Below, one piece after another: positions 49,706 to 58,233 of a stretch of 64,000 nt of DNA (the first letter of the stretch is position 1; the number at the start of each line of letters is the position of its first letter). The stretch covers positions 2,326,501 through 2,390,500 of the forward strand of contig NZ_CP136921.1 in the NCBI RefSeq assembly GCF_033100095.1, in the 5' to 3' direction. The stretch is from Diaphorobacter limosus (GTDB lineage: Bacteria; Pseudomonadota; Gammaproteobacteria; Burkholderiales; Burkholderiaceae_C). Position numbers and translations under genes: made by a program. Under the pieces are notes generated by a model. It searched no databases. It saw nothing but the letters and a program-made list of their open reading frames with translations, and was not told the DNA's origin.

Positions 49706-50629
49706 TCAGTGACGCGCCGCCCGGTGCAAGGGCAAGCCAGGCACCCCCAGCGTGGCGCGCAGGATGCGCCCATGCGTGGAGTCGGTCACGTAGATCTGAT
49801 CCCGGTCCGCGCCGCCGAAGGCCAGGTTGGTGATGGAGCTGCCCGGCAGACCGCGCATCACCTGCACCGGCTCCGCGCGGTCGTTGAGCACCCAGACATA
49901 GCCCAGGCCCGGATTGGCGACGAGCAGGCGGCCCTCGGCGTCCACGGCCAGGCCGTCGGGGCCGCTGGGGCCGTAGGAGGTGAAGAACTGGCCCACCTTG
50001 GCCACGCTGCCGTCGGGCAGCAGCGGCACGCGCCATACGCAGTTGCCGCGCGTCACGGCCAGGTACAGCACGCGCTCGTCGGGCGACAGCGCCACGCCAT
50101 TGGGACTGGGCACGTTGGTGAGCAACAGGTCGAGCTGGCCGTTGGTGCGCAGGCGGTACAGGCGCCCGCTGGGGTCGTGCAGCCCGGTCTGCCCCTGGTC
50201 GGTGAAGTACAGGTTGCCCTGGCTGTCGAACACCAGGTCGTTCACGCCCTTGAAGCGTTCGCTGTTGCGCCGCTCCAGAAAAGGGCTGACCTGGCCGCTG
50301 GCCAGATCCAGGCGCATCAGGCCGTTCTTGTAGTCGGTGATGAGCAGCGTGCCGGCATCGAGGAACTTCATGCCGTTGGGCTCGCCGTCGTATTCGGCCG
50401 CCAGCGTCCAGGCGCCCTGCGGGTCGATGCGGAAAACGCGGCCCCAGGGGATGTCGGTCACGTAGAGGTTGCCGTCATCGCCCCACACCGGGCCTTCGAG
50501 GAAGGAGTCCGTCACCACGCCGCCGCGGTTGGCATCGGCCCAGTCGCTGCGCTCGCGGCGGCGCAGCGGCTCGGGCATGGAGGTGAACGGCTCCAATTCA
50601 CACACCTGGGGGGATTGCAGCAGAAACAT
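49706..50629 (-). CDS. SMP-30/gluconolactonase-family protein
   Basis: A 307-residue six-bladed beta-propeller lactonase. FLEGPVWGDDGNLYVTDIPW holds the metal Glu, VNDLVFDSQGNLYFTD and PSPNGVALSPDERVLY (Asn) and GPDGLAVDAEGRLLVA (Asp) hold the other ligands. Such enzymes open sugar-acid or other lactones. An AAAGGA Shine-Dalgarno precedes the ATG at 50629. 12 bases after the amidohydrolase gene, in the Bug-receptor operon. Confidence 0.9.
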   Translation of the reverse strand: MFLLQSPQVCELEPFTSMPEPLRRRERSDWADANRGGVVTDSFLEGPVWGDDGNLYVTDIPWGRVFRIDPQGAWTLAAEYDGEPNGMKFLDAGTLLITDYKNGLMRLDLASGQVSPFLERRNSERFKGVNDLVFDSQGNLYFTDQGQTGLHDPSGRLYRLRTNGQLDLLLTNVPSPNGVALSPDERVLYLAVTRGNCVWRVPLLPDGSVAKVGQFFTSYGPSGPDGLAVDAEGRLLVANPGLGYVWVLNDRAEPVQVMRGLPGSSITNLAFGGADRDQIYVTDSTHGRILRATLGVPGLPLHRAARH

Positions 50630-50641
50630 GAAAAATTCCTT

Positions 50642-51505
50642 TCAAAAGCCGTAGAGCCGCGCCGGGTTGTCCACGAGGATGCGGTCCATGGCCGCGTCCG
50701 ACCCGGCCCAGGCCCGCAGCAGGTCCACCAGGTCGGCATCGTTCACCGTGCCCGGCGTCGCGGTGGTGTGCGGCCAGTCGCTGCCCCACACCAGACGCTC
50801 GGGCGCGGCCCGCACCAGCGCCTGAGCCAGCACCAGCGTATCCGCATATGCGGGCGCGGTCGAGCGCATGTACGCGCCCGAGAGCTTGACCCAGGTGTTA
50901 CCGCCGTCCAGCAGCCGGCGCAGCGCGCCGTAGCCGTCGGCGGACGGCCCCCCGTCCGGATCGATGCGGCCCAGGTGGTCGATCACCAGCGGCACGGGCA
51001 GCGCGGCCAGCACGCTTTCCAGGGCCACGATCTGCTCCGGGTGCATGAAGACCTGGATGTGCCAGAGCGGCAGGCGCGCGGCCTTGCGCGCCAGCGTGGC
51101 CAGCATCTGCGGCGTGGTCTCGCCCCAGGATTGCGGCGTGACGAAGTTCACGCGCAGCCCGCGCACGCGGCGCGCGTGCAGGCGGTCGAGTTCGGCATCG
51201 CCCACGTCCTGCGCCACCACGGCCACGCCGCGCGCGCCGTCGCCCAGCTGGTCCAGCGCATCGAGCGTGCAGGCGTTGTCGGTGCCGTAGGTAGAAGGCG
51301 TGACGACCACCGTGCGCTGCGTGCCCAGTCGCTGCTGCAGCCGCCGGTAGGCGGCCACGGGCGCGTCTGGCGGCGTTCGCTTCCAGTGCGGCGACGGTGC
51401 GAAACGCGGATCGAAGATGTGCATGTGGCTGTCGCAGGCCAACGGCGGCAGCGGGCGCGCGGGCCGGTTCAGGCCCACGGAATGCGGCACGGTGTGCGCA
51501 GTCAT
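50642..51505 (-). CDS. Amidohydrolase-2 family hydrolase (PDC hydrolase/lactonase-like)
   Basis: A 287-residue TIM-barrel metal hydrolase. CDSHMHIFDPRFAPS has the metal-binding HxH, VVVTPSTYGTDN, HIQVFMHPEQI and VIDHLGRIDP follow, and VWGSDWPHT has the conserved Asp. It most resembles 2-pyrone-4,6-dicarboxylate hydrolase (LigI) and related lactonases. The exact lactone is unknown. Its start overlaps the preceding Bug gene stop by four bases, so receptor and enzyme are coupled. Confidence 0.88.
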   Translation of the reverse strand: MTAHTVPHSVGLNRPARPLPPLACDSHMHIFDPRFAPSPHWKRTPPDAPVAAYRRLQQRLGTQRTVVVTPSTYGTDNACTLDALDQLGDGARGVAVVAQDVGDAELDRLHARRVRGLRVNFVTPQSWGETTPQMLATLARKAARLPLWHIQVFMHPEQIVALESVLAALPVPLVIDHLGRIDPDGGPSADGYGALRRLLDGGNTWVKLSGAYMRSTAPAYADTLVLAQALVRAAPERLVWGSDWPHTTATPGTVNDADLVDLLRAWAGSDAAMDRILVDNPARLYGF

Positions 51506-52473
51506 TGCTTGTCGATGCCGACCTTGGCCGCCACGGCCTCCCACAGCTGAGCATCGCTCTTGAGCCTGTCGGCGAACGCCTGGCCGCTCACCACGCCGGG
51601 CACCGCGCCCAGGTCGTTGGCGAACGACTGCACGTCGGCGCTGGCCATGGCCTTGGCGATGTTCTTGCGCAGCGTCTCCAGCACCGCCTCGGGCGTGCCC
51701 TTGGGCGCCCACAGGCCAGTAAAGTTGACGACCTTGTAGTCGGGCGCACCCGCCTGCGCGAAGGTGGGCACGTCGGGCAGCGCCTTCAGGCGCTGCTCGC
51801 CGCTCACCGCCAGCAGGCGCACCTTGCCGCCGCGCACCTGGCCCATGACGCCGGGGGTGGAGGCGATCTGGAAGTCGATGGTGCCGCTCAGCAGCGCCAG
51901 CGTGGCCTCGCCCGCGCCCTTGAACGGCACATGGGTGGCCCTCAGGCCGCTGACGCCTTCCAGCGCCACGGTGGCGAAGTGCGGCATGGTGCCCGCGCCG
52001 CCGGTGCCGTAGTTCAGCTTGCCTGTGTGGGCCTGCGAATACGCCACCATGTCGCCCAGCGTCTTGAACGGCGAGTTGGCGGCCACCACCACTGTCGTGG
52101 GCGCGAAGTTGAAGCCGGCCACGGGCACCAGGTCGTGCGCGTAATCCCACGGCAGCTTCTTGAAGACCTGCGGCAGGATGGAGTACGTGGTGTCGTTCGC
52201 CATCAGCGTGTAGCCGTCGCCGGGCGCGCGCGCCACCTGCGTGGCGCCAATGGTGCCGGTGGCGCCGGCCTTGTTCTCGACGAAGAAACTCTGGCCGGTC
52301 TGCTCGGTCAGCTTTTGCGCGATGCGGCGCGTCACCTGGTCCACGGCGCCGCCGGGTGGGTAGGGCACGACGATCTTGACGGGCTTGTCCGGGTAGGCCG
52401 TTTGCGCCTGCACGCCAGCGGCGGCGCAGGCCAGCGCCAGGGCGGCGCACAGAGGGAAGTTCATACGGTTCAT
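51502..52473 (-). CDS. Bug/TctC-family tripartite tricarboxylate receptor (no. 1)
   Basis: A 323-residue periplasmic receptor. Signal peptide about 1-23 (AAAGVQAQ), then TAYPDKPVKIVVPYPPGGAVD, the Bug hallmark, with the carboxylate-binding loops ENKAGATGTIG and GTGGAGTMPHFATVALE. Bug proteins bind carboxylates for TctAB permeases, or act as sensors where no permease is present. No TctAB genes are in the window. Confidence 0.92.
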   Translation of the reverse strand: MNRMNFPLCAALALACAAAGVQAQTAYPDKPVKIVVPYPPGGAVDQVTRRIAQKLTEQTGQSFFVENKAGATGTIGATQVARAPGDGYTLMANDTTYSILPQVFKKLPWDYAHDLVPVAGFNFAPTTVVVAANSPFKTLGDMVAYSQAHTGKLNYGTGGAGTMPHFATVALEGVSGLRATHVPFKGAGEATLALLSGTIDFQIASTPGVMGQVRGGKVRLLAVSGEQRLKALPDVPTFAQAGAPDYKVVNFTGLWAPKGTPEAVLETLRKNIAKAMASADVQSFANDLGAVPGVVSGQAFADRLKSDAQLWEAVAAKVGIDKQ

Positions 52474-52495
52474 GGGTGTTGTCTCCTTGTGGGGC

Positions 52496-53485
52496 TCATT
52501 CGGCCTTCAGGTTCAGATCCCTGGCGATCTGCATATAGGTGGCGACTTCGCGCTCGACCTGCTGCGCGAACGCCAGGCCGCAGGTGGAGTCGGCATCCAG
52601 CCCCAGGCCGCGCAGCTTCTCGGCGGCGGCGGTGCTGGCGGCGAAGTCGCCCGCCGCCTTCTCCAGTTGCTGCGCGATGGGCTGGGGCAGCCCGGCCGGG
52701 GCCAGCACGCCGTACCAGGCGTCGGCCGAATAGTTGCCGCCGCCCGCTTCGGCGAAGGTGGGCACGCCGGGCAGCAGCGGCGAGCGCTTGGGCGACGCCA
52801 CGGCCAGGGCCGCGAGCTTGCCCGCTCGCAGTTGCGGCAGCACCGAGCCCAGCGTGGCGAAGGAGCTGTCGAGCTGGCCGCCCATCAGGTCCGTGACCAC
52901 GGGCGCGGCGCCCTTGTACGGCACGTGGTTCAGCTGCAGGCCGTTGGCACGGGCAAACATCTCGGTGGCGAAGTGCCCCGAGCTGCCCACGCCCGCCGTG
53001 CCCGCGGTGGTGCGGCGGGGCTCCTTACGCGCGCGGGCCATGTAGTCGGCCAGCGATTTCACCGGCATGCCCGGCCCCACCACCAACACCGTCGGGCTGG
53101 TAGCGACGGTGCACAGCGGCTGGAAGGACTTCACCGCGTCGAACTTCACCCTGGTGCCGTAGAGCGCGGGAATCATGGTGTGGTTGGTGGCGCCGAACAG
53201 CAGCGTGTAGCCGTCGGCCGGCGCGCTGGCCACGGCCTGCGCGGCCAGGATCGTGTTGGCGCCGGGCTTGTTCTCCACCACGAAGGGCTGGCCCAGCGCG
53301 CGGGCTGCATGGTCGGCAAAGGCGCGGGCCACCACGTCGGTGGGGCCGCCGGCGGCGAAGCCCACCACCAGCTTCACGGGCTTGGAGGGGTAGCCCGCCT
53401 GCGCGAAGCAGGCGCCGGATGCTACCAATAAAATAGCTGTAAGCGCTTTTTCAGCAAGCGCCAGAAGCCGATTTTGCTTCAGCAT
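52496..53485 (-). CDS. Bug/TctC-family receptor (no. 2), signal peptide encoded by a repeat
   Basis: A 329-residue periplasmic receptor. The body is typical (AGYPSKPVKLVVGFAAGGPTD, ENKPGANTILAAQAV, VPYKGAAPVVTDLMGG). The signal peptide, MLKQNRLLALAEKALTAILL and on to about residue 22, is encoded by dispersed-repeat copy L (53423-53480). It still has a basic N-terminus, a hydrophobic core and cleavage region ASGACFAQ. Start at the ATG at 53485; a longer frame upstream has no support. Confidence 0.9.
   Translation of the reverse strand: MLKQNRLLALAEKALTAILLVASGACFAQAGYPSKPVKLVVGFAAGGPTDVVARAFADHAARALGQPFVVENKPGANTILAAQAVASAPADGYTLLFGATNHTMIPALYGTRVKFDAVKSFQPLCTVATSPTVLVVGPGMPVKSLADYMARARKEPRRTTAGTAGVGSSGHFATEMFARANGLQLNHVPYKGAAPVVTDLMGGQLDSSFATLGSVLPQLRAGKLAALAVASPKRSPLLPGVPTFAEAGGGNYSADAWYGVLAPAGLPQPIAQQLEKAAGDFAASTAAAEKLRGLGLDADSTCGLAFAQQVEREVATYMQIARDLNLKAE
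53423..53480 (+). repeat. Dispersed intergenic repeat, copy L (inside a signal peptide)
   Basis: ATAAAATAGCTGTAAGCGCT, loop, AAGCGCCAGAAGCCGATTTTG. It is a near full-length copy lying within the coding sequence of Bug receptor no. 2, antisense to the repeat orientation used here. The frame is open through it. Confidence 0.8.
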
Positions 53486-53546
53486 TTTGAGTCTCCTTGC
53501 AGTCAATCCATGCGGGGGCGCGGGCGCGGAGGCCGCACCAACGCGC

Positions 53547-54515
53547 CTACTCCTTCTTGATGCCTGCGGCCTTGATGGTCTCGGCCCACCGCGCGGACTC
53601 CGCCGCGAGGCGCTTGCGGAACTCATCCGGCTGCGAGCCCACGATCTCTGAGCCCAGCGCGTCGAAGCGGGCCTTGACCTCGGGCATGGCCAGCACTTCG
53701 CGCACCGCGGTGTTGAGCCGCGTCACGATCTCAGCGGGCGTGGTGCTGGGCACGAACATGCCGTTCCACTCGTAGACCTCGTAGTTCTTCACACCGGCTT
53801 CGCTGATGGTGGGAACGTTGGGGAACAAGGGGTTGCGCTTGGCCGAGGTGATGGCCAGGGGCTTGAGCGCCCCGCCCTTGATGTGGCTGCTGAGCGCCGG
53901 CAGGTTGAAGAAACCCATGTCCACTTCACCCGCAAGAATCGCCTGCAGCGCCAGTCCGCCAGCGCGATACGGCACGTGCAGCATCTTGATGCCCACGCCT
54001 TGGTTGAACAGCTCGGCGCCCATGTACTGCACGGTGCCCTGGCCGCCCGAGCAGAAGGTCAGGTTGCCGGACGCCTTGGCGGCTGCCGCGATCAACTCCT
54101 GCAGCGTGTTGTAGGGCGAATTCTTGGGCACCACGACCAGCATGGGCGTCACGCCCACCAGCGCCACCGGCTGCAGGTCTTTGGCGGCATCGAAAGGTAG
54201 CTTCTGCAGATGGGGGTTGATGGACAGCGGCGTCGCGTCGTACAGCACCGTGTAGCCGTCCGCAGGCGCCTGCGCCACCGATGCCGCGCCGATGACGCCG
54301 CTAGCGCCCGCCTTGTTCAGAACGACGACGGACACCTTGAGCCGTGTCCCCAGGTGCTGGGCAAGCACCCGGGCCAGGGCATCGGCCGTTCCGCCCGGCG
54401 CGTAGGGCACCACCAGCGTGATCGGCTTGTTCGGCCAGGTCGATTGTGCGGTGGCGGGAATCGCGGTGAACGCCGCCAGCGCAGCGGCCAGCACGTTGAA
54501 ATTGCGACGGTTCAT
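53547..54515 (-). CDS. Bug/TctC-family receptor (no. 3)
   Basis: A 322-residue periplasmic receptor. Signal peptide about 1-23 (TAIPATAQ), TWPNKPITLVVPYAPGGTAD, LNKAGASGVIGAASV, FCSGGQGTVQYMGAELFNQG and HVPYRAGGLALQ are the Bug ligand-loop positions. Differs clearly from its three neighbours, so the four receptors are not recent duplicates. 37 bases after the dehydrogenase gene. Confidence 0.92.
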   Translation of the reverse strand: MNRRNFNVLAAALAAFTAIPATAQSTWPNKPITLVVPYAPGGTADALARVLAQHLGTRLKVSVVVLNKAGASGVIGAASVAQAPADGYTVLYDATPLSINPHLQKLPFDAAKDLQPVALVGVTPMLVVVPKNSPYNTLQELIAAAAKASGNLTFCSGGQGTVQYMGAELFNQGVGIKMLHVPYRAGGLALQAILAGEVDMGFFNLPALSSHIKGGALKPLAITSAKRNPLFPNVPTISEAGVKNYEVYEWNGMFVPSTTPAEIVTRLNTAVREVLAMPEVKARFDALGSEIVGSQPDEFRKRLAAESARWAETIKAAGIKKE

Positions 54516-54552
54516 GACGTGTTGTCTCCTTTGGAATTGAAACGGGCTGGAA

Positions 54553-55482
54553 TCAGGCCGTGGCCGTGCGGTTCAGCACCGCCAGCGCATTGCGCGCCGC
54601 ACCCAGGCCCATGTTCACGTAGGCGTCGCTGGTCACGCCACCGATGTGCGGGCTCAGGATGAAGCCGCTCTGGTGCTGGAACGGGTGGCCTGCGGCCATG
54701 GGCTCGACGGCGAAACTGTCCAGCCCGGCCATGCGCACCTGGCCGCTGTGCACGGCGGCAAGCAGTGCTGCCTCGTCGATCAGGCCGCCGCGCGCGGTGT
54801 TCACCACGATCACGCCCTTTTTGCAGCGCGCCAGCGTGTCGGCGTCCAGCAGGTCACGGTTGTCATCGGTCAACGGGCAGTGCAGCGAAATCGCGTCGCT
54901 CTCGCGCCAGATGGTTTCCAGGTCGGCGGCCTGCACGAAGTCCGGCAGGTTCTTGGCGAACGGGTCGAAGCCGAGCACGCGCATGCCCAAGGCGTCGGCC
55001 ATCTTCGCGAAGCGCAGGCCGATGGCGCCCAGGCCGACGAGGCCGATGGTGCGGCCGCCGAGTTCCACGCTCTTGTGCGTGGCCTTGTCCCAGTGGCCGG
55101 CGTGCATGCGTTCGTTGAGCTGCGGCACCGATTTGGCGCAGGCCAGCAGCAGCGCCAGCGCCTGCTCGGCCACGGCGGCGGCGTTGGCGCCCACGGCGGC
55201 CACCACCTCGATGCCGCGCGCCTGGGCCGCTGCCTTGTCGATGGTGTCGGTGCCGCTGCCATGCTTGGAGATCACCTTGAGCGACGGCGCCGCGTCCATG
55301 GCCGCCGCGCCCACCTTGCTGTAGCGCACGATGATGGCCACGGGGTTGTGCCGGCGGCACAGGGCGACTACTTCGTCCTCCGTGGGCGTCTTGCCGGCAT
55401 AGACGATGTCGTAATCGACGAGCAGCGCCAGCGCCTGCGGGGCGAGGTCGGCCGCCGTGACGAGGATGGCGGCGCGGCTCAC
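54553..55482 (-). CDS. D-2-hydroxyacid dehydrogenase (NAD-binding)
   Basis: A 309-residue enzyme of the PGDH/D-isomer-specific family. GLVGLGAIGLRFAKMADALG binds NAD, VVNTARGGLIDEAALL carries the catalytic Arg, and ILSPHIGGVTSDA the catalytic His. It interconverts a 2-hydroxy and a 2-keto acid. Start is a GTG at 55482 which overlaps the preceding stop (GTGA), with GGAG ten bases before it. Confidence 0.92.
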   Translation of the reverse strand: MSRAAILVTAADLAPQALALLVDYDIVYAGKTPTEDEVVALCRRHNPVAIIVRYSKVGAAAMDAAPSLKVISKHGSGTDTIDKAAAQARGIEVVAAVGANAAAVAEQALALLLACAKSVPQLNERMHAGHWDKATHKSVELGGRTIGLVGLGAIGLRFAKMADALGMRVLGFDPFAKNLPDFVQAADLETIWRESDAISLHCPLTDDNRDLLDADTLARCKKGVIVVNTARGGLIDEAALLAAVHSGQVRMAGLDSFAVEPMAAGHPFQHQSGFILSPHIGGVTSDAYVNMGLGAARNALAVLNRTATA

Positions 55483-56165
55483 AGCGTTTCTCCTTCTTTC
55501 AGCACGCCGGCGGCGCGCAGCGCGGCGGGCAGCCACTTGGCAGCCGTGTCGCCGCGGGCTATTGATTCGATGCGCGCGGCCTCGTCGGCCACCTTCTTCA
55601 CGGCCAGGGCCAGCATGGCGGGCGCCTTGGCGCGTTCGATCACCACTACGCCATCGGCATCGCCCACCACCAGGTCGCCGGGGTGCACCATGGCACCGCC
55701 GCAGGCGATGGGGTGGTTCACGCGGCCGGGCACGAACTTGGTCGGCCCCGCCGGGTTGAAGCCGGCGCTGAAGACGGGGAAGTCCAGCTCCAGCAGTTCC
55801 AGCTTGTCGCGGATGCAGCCGTCCACGATCACGCCCGCCAGGCCGCGCTTCTTGCAGGCGCTGAGCATCAGCGTGCCCATGAGGGCCGCCGTCTGGTCGC
55901 CCTTGCCGTCGATCACCAGGATGTCGCCCGGCTGCGCCAGCGCGATGGCAGCGTGGATCATCAGGTTGTCGCCGGGGCGCACCTCGACGGTGAAGGCCGG
56001 GCCGGCGAGCCGCATGCGTTCATGCACCGGCGCCACGCGGGCGTGCATGGTGCCGCGGCGGCCCGCCACGTCGGCGAGGATGGCGGCCTGGAAGGTGGCG
56101 GCCTGTTGCACGACGTCGGGGCTGACGCGCTCGATGGTGCGGATCACTTCGGGGAGTTGGTTCAT
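55479..56165 (-). CDS. RraA/HMG-CHA-aldolase family protein
   Basis: A 228-residue protein of the RraA-like fold that includes 4-hydroxy-4-methyl-2-oxoglutarate / 4-carboxy-4-hydroxy-2-oxoadipate aldolases. FTVEVRPGDNLMIHAAIALA, ILVIDGKGDQTAALMG and VIVDGCIRDKLEL are seen; the IRD pair holds the metal-binding Asp and the substrate Arg of true aldolases. The catalytic residues are therefore compatible with a pyruvate aldolase. Start at the ATG at 56165. Coupled to the dehydrogenase by a 4-base overlap. Confidence 0.88.
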   Translation of the reverse strand: MNQLPEVIRTIERVSPDVVQQAATFQAAILADVAGRRGTMHARVAPVHERMRLAGPAFTVEVRPGDNLMIHAAIALAQPGDILVIDGKGDQTAALMGTLMLSACKKRGLAGVIVDGCIRDKLELLELDFPVFSAGFNPAGPTKFVPGRVNHPIACGGAMVHPGDLVVGDADGVVVIERAKAPAMLALAVKKVADEAARIESIARGDTAAKWLPAALRAAGVLKEGETL

Positions 56166-56263
56166 GGAAATCTCGGCAGTGAAGGTAAAACGGTGCGACA
56201 CAACCGCCACCACGCAGGATGCAGGTGGCCGTGCCGCATGGAACGGATCAGGAAATGAGCGCT

Positions 56264-57265
56264 TCAGTCCAAGCTAACGCCCGAGGCCTTGACGGTCTTG
56301 GCCCAGCGCGGCAGTTCGGCGCGCAGCAGCTGGTCGAACTTCTCGGTGCTGCCGCCCAGCACCTCGCCACCCTCTGAGCGCAGCTTCTCGGCCACGTCGG
56401 GTTGCTGCAGCGCCAGGTTGATGGCCTTGTTCAACTGCTGCACGATGGCCGCAGGGGTACCGGCAGGCGCCAGCAGGCCGAACCAGGTGACGGACTCGAA
56501 ACCCTTGTAACCCGATTCCTCCAGCGTGGGGGTGCCGGGCAGCTGATCCGAGCGCTTGGCCGAGGTCAGCACGATGGCGCGCAGCTTGCCGTTGCGCACC
56601 TGGCCCAGCAGCGTGGGAACGGAGGACATGTACAGGTCGATCTGGCCGCCCACCAGGTCCGTCATGGCCTGGGCCGCGCCCTTGTAGGGCACATGGCGCA
56701 GCTGGATGCCGGCGGCGTTCTCGACCAACTCGCCCGACAGGTGGGCCACCGTGCCGTTGCCGGAATAGCCCAGCGTGATGCCGTCGGGGTTGGCCTTGGC
56801 GGCGGCCACGACGTCGGCAAAGCTCTTGTAGGGCGAGCCCGCCGGCGCGGCCATGACGATGGGCGAGGACGACAGCAGCGCCACCGGCACCAGGTCCTTC
56901 AGCGGGTTGTAGGGCAGCTTGGGGTAGAGCGAGGGGTTGATCGCCAGGTTGCTGGTCTGGCCCACGACCAGGGTGTAGCCATCGGGGGCTGCCTTGGCCG
57001 CCGCGTCCACGCCCAGATTGCCGCCGGCGCCGGGGCGGTTGTCCACGACGATGGTCCAGCGATTCTGGTCGGTGAGCTTTTGCGCCACCGTGCGCGCGAT
57101 CATGTCCGTGCCGCCCCCCGGGGGGAAGGGCACGATCAGGCGGATGGGCTTGGCCGGGTAGGCGGTCTGCGCCATTGCGCCGGTCGCGGGCACGGCGGCC
57201 GCGAGCAGGCCAAGAAACGTCGCACCCAGGGATGCGGTCAGGGAAAAGCGTCGAGAGAAGGCCAT
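56264..57265 (-). CDS. Bug/TctC-family receptor (no. 4)
   Basis: A 333-residue periplasmic receptor, first gene of the operon. Signal peptide about 1-32 with an RR pair (MAFSRRFSLTASLG..ATGAMAQ). TAYPAKPIRLIVPFPPGGGTD, DNRPGAGGNLGVDAAAK and YSGNGTVAHLSGELVEN are the Bug signatures. Start at the ATG at 57265; it reads divergently from the IclR gene. Confidence 0.92.
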   Translation of the reverse strand: MAFSRRFSLTASLGATFLGLLAAAVPATGAMAQTAYPAKPIRLIVPFPPGGGTDMIARTVAQKLTDQNRWTIVVDNRPGAGGNLGVDAAAKAAPDGYTLVVGQTSNLAINPSLYPKLPYNPLKDLVPVALLSSSPIVMAAPAGSPYKSFADVVAAAKANPDGITLGYSGNGTVAHLSGELVENAAGIQLRHVPYKGAAQAMTDLVGGQIDLYMSSVPTLLGQVRNGKLRAIVLTSAKRSDQLPGTPTLEESGYKGFESVTWFGLLAPAGTPAAIVQQLNKAINLALQQPDVAEKLRSEGGEVLGGSTEKFDQLLRAELPRWAKTVKASGVSLD

Positions 57266-57396
57266 GGGTTTGTCTCCGTGTAAGTGATGAACCGCTGCCG
57301 GCAGACAGGCGCAGGCATCGGGACGCAACTTTAAGAAAGCGTTTCAACCTATACAATAGAGTTGCGCACAACGAAACATATCCCACGGTAAGCAAC
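57266..57396. promoter_or_regulatory. Divergent control region Bug operon // IclR regulator
   Basis: 131 bases, less GC-rich around 57330-57360. TATACAAT at 57350-57357 is a possible -10 for the IclR gene. The imperfect palindrome GTTGCGCACAAC (57361-57372) beside it is a candidate IclR operator. The minus-strand promoter could not be fixed. Confidence 0.45.
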
Positions 57397-58176
57397 ATGA
57401 GTCGTCCCGCTAATCCCCCCCTCTCCGCCGATGAATCAACGCCTGCGGGCGCACGCGACGGTGGCGTCATTGCCGTGACGCGCGCGCTGCGGCTGCTCGA
57501 GTCCTTCGCCGTGGGCGAGTCCCAGCTGTCGCTGGCCGAGATAAGCCGGCGCTGCCAGCTGCACAAGACCACGGTGCTGCGCCTGGCACGCACGCTGGCG
57601 CAGTCGGGCTACCTGGTGCAGCGCGAGGACGGCGACTGGCGCCTGGGCCCGGCCGCGGGCTGGCTGGGAGCGCGCTACCAGGCCGGCTTTGACGTGCAGA
57701 ACGTGCTGGAGCCGGTGCTGCGCGAGCTCACCCTGGCCACCGGCGAAAGCGCGGCGTTCTATGTGCGCGAGGGCGACATGCGCACCTGCCTGGTGCGCGT
57801 GGAAGGCCCGCAGGCACTGCGCCACCATGCGCGCATGGGCGAGGGTCTGCCGCTGGACAAGGGCTCGCCGGGCCGCGTGATCCTGGCGTTCTCGGGCGAG
57901 CCGGGCGAGGTCTACGAGGAGATCCGCCGGCGCGGCTACCACTGGTCGATCGGCGAGCGCGAGCAGGGCGTGGCCACGGTGTCCGCTCCCGTGTTCGGCC
58001 GCCACTGGCGCCTGCTGGGCTGCGTGTGCATCTCGGGGCCACAGTCACGGCTACCGCAGGAGAAGCTGGAGGCGCTGGCCCAGACCATCATCAGGACGGC
58101 CAACCAGCTGTCCTACGCGCTGGCCGGCAAGGCCGCCAGCACGGCGGCGCAGGCGCCGGGCGTCTGGCATCCGTAA
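57397..58176 (+). CDS. IclR-family transcriptional regulator
   Basis: A 259-residue regulator. Winged HTH at residues about 22-85 (RALRLLESFAVGESQLSLAE, RRCQLHKTTVLRLARTLAQ), then the IclR effector domain with PLDKGSPGRVILAF and IGEREQGVATVSAPVF. IclR regulators sense small carboxylates or aromatics and control neighbouring catabolic genes. Its divergent position makes the Bug operon its natural target. Start at the ATG at 57397. Confidence 0.93.
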   Translation: MSRPANPPLSADESTPAGARDGGVIAVTRALRLLESFAVGESQLSLAEISRRCQLHKTTVLRLARTLAQSGYLVQREDGDWRLGPAAGWLGARYQAGFDVQNVLEPVLRELTLATGESAAFYVREGDMRTCLVRVEGPQALRHHARMGEGLPLDKGSPGRVILAFSGEPGEVYEEIRRRGYHWSIGEREQGVATVSAPVFGRHWRLLGCVCISGPQSRLPQEKLEALAQTIIRTANQLSYALAGKAASTAAQAPGVWHP

Positions 58177-58233
58177 GGCGACGCCCAGCCAGCCGATACA
58201 CTCGCCCGGCCATTTGCCTCCGACCTTGCCCCC

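Noticed and set aside
48479..51550. 1023-residue open frame on the plus strand
   Set aside because: Antisense to three well-supported genes (acyl-CoA dehydrogenase, SMP-30, amidohydrolase); low-complexity His/Arg/Ala composition typical of shadow frames.
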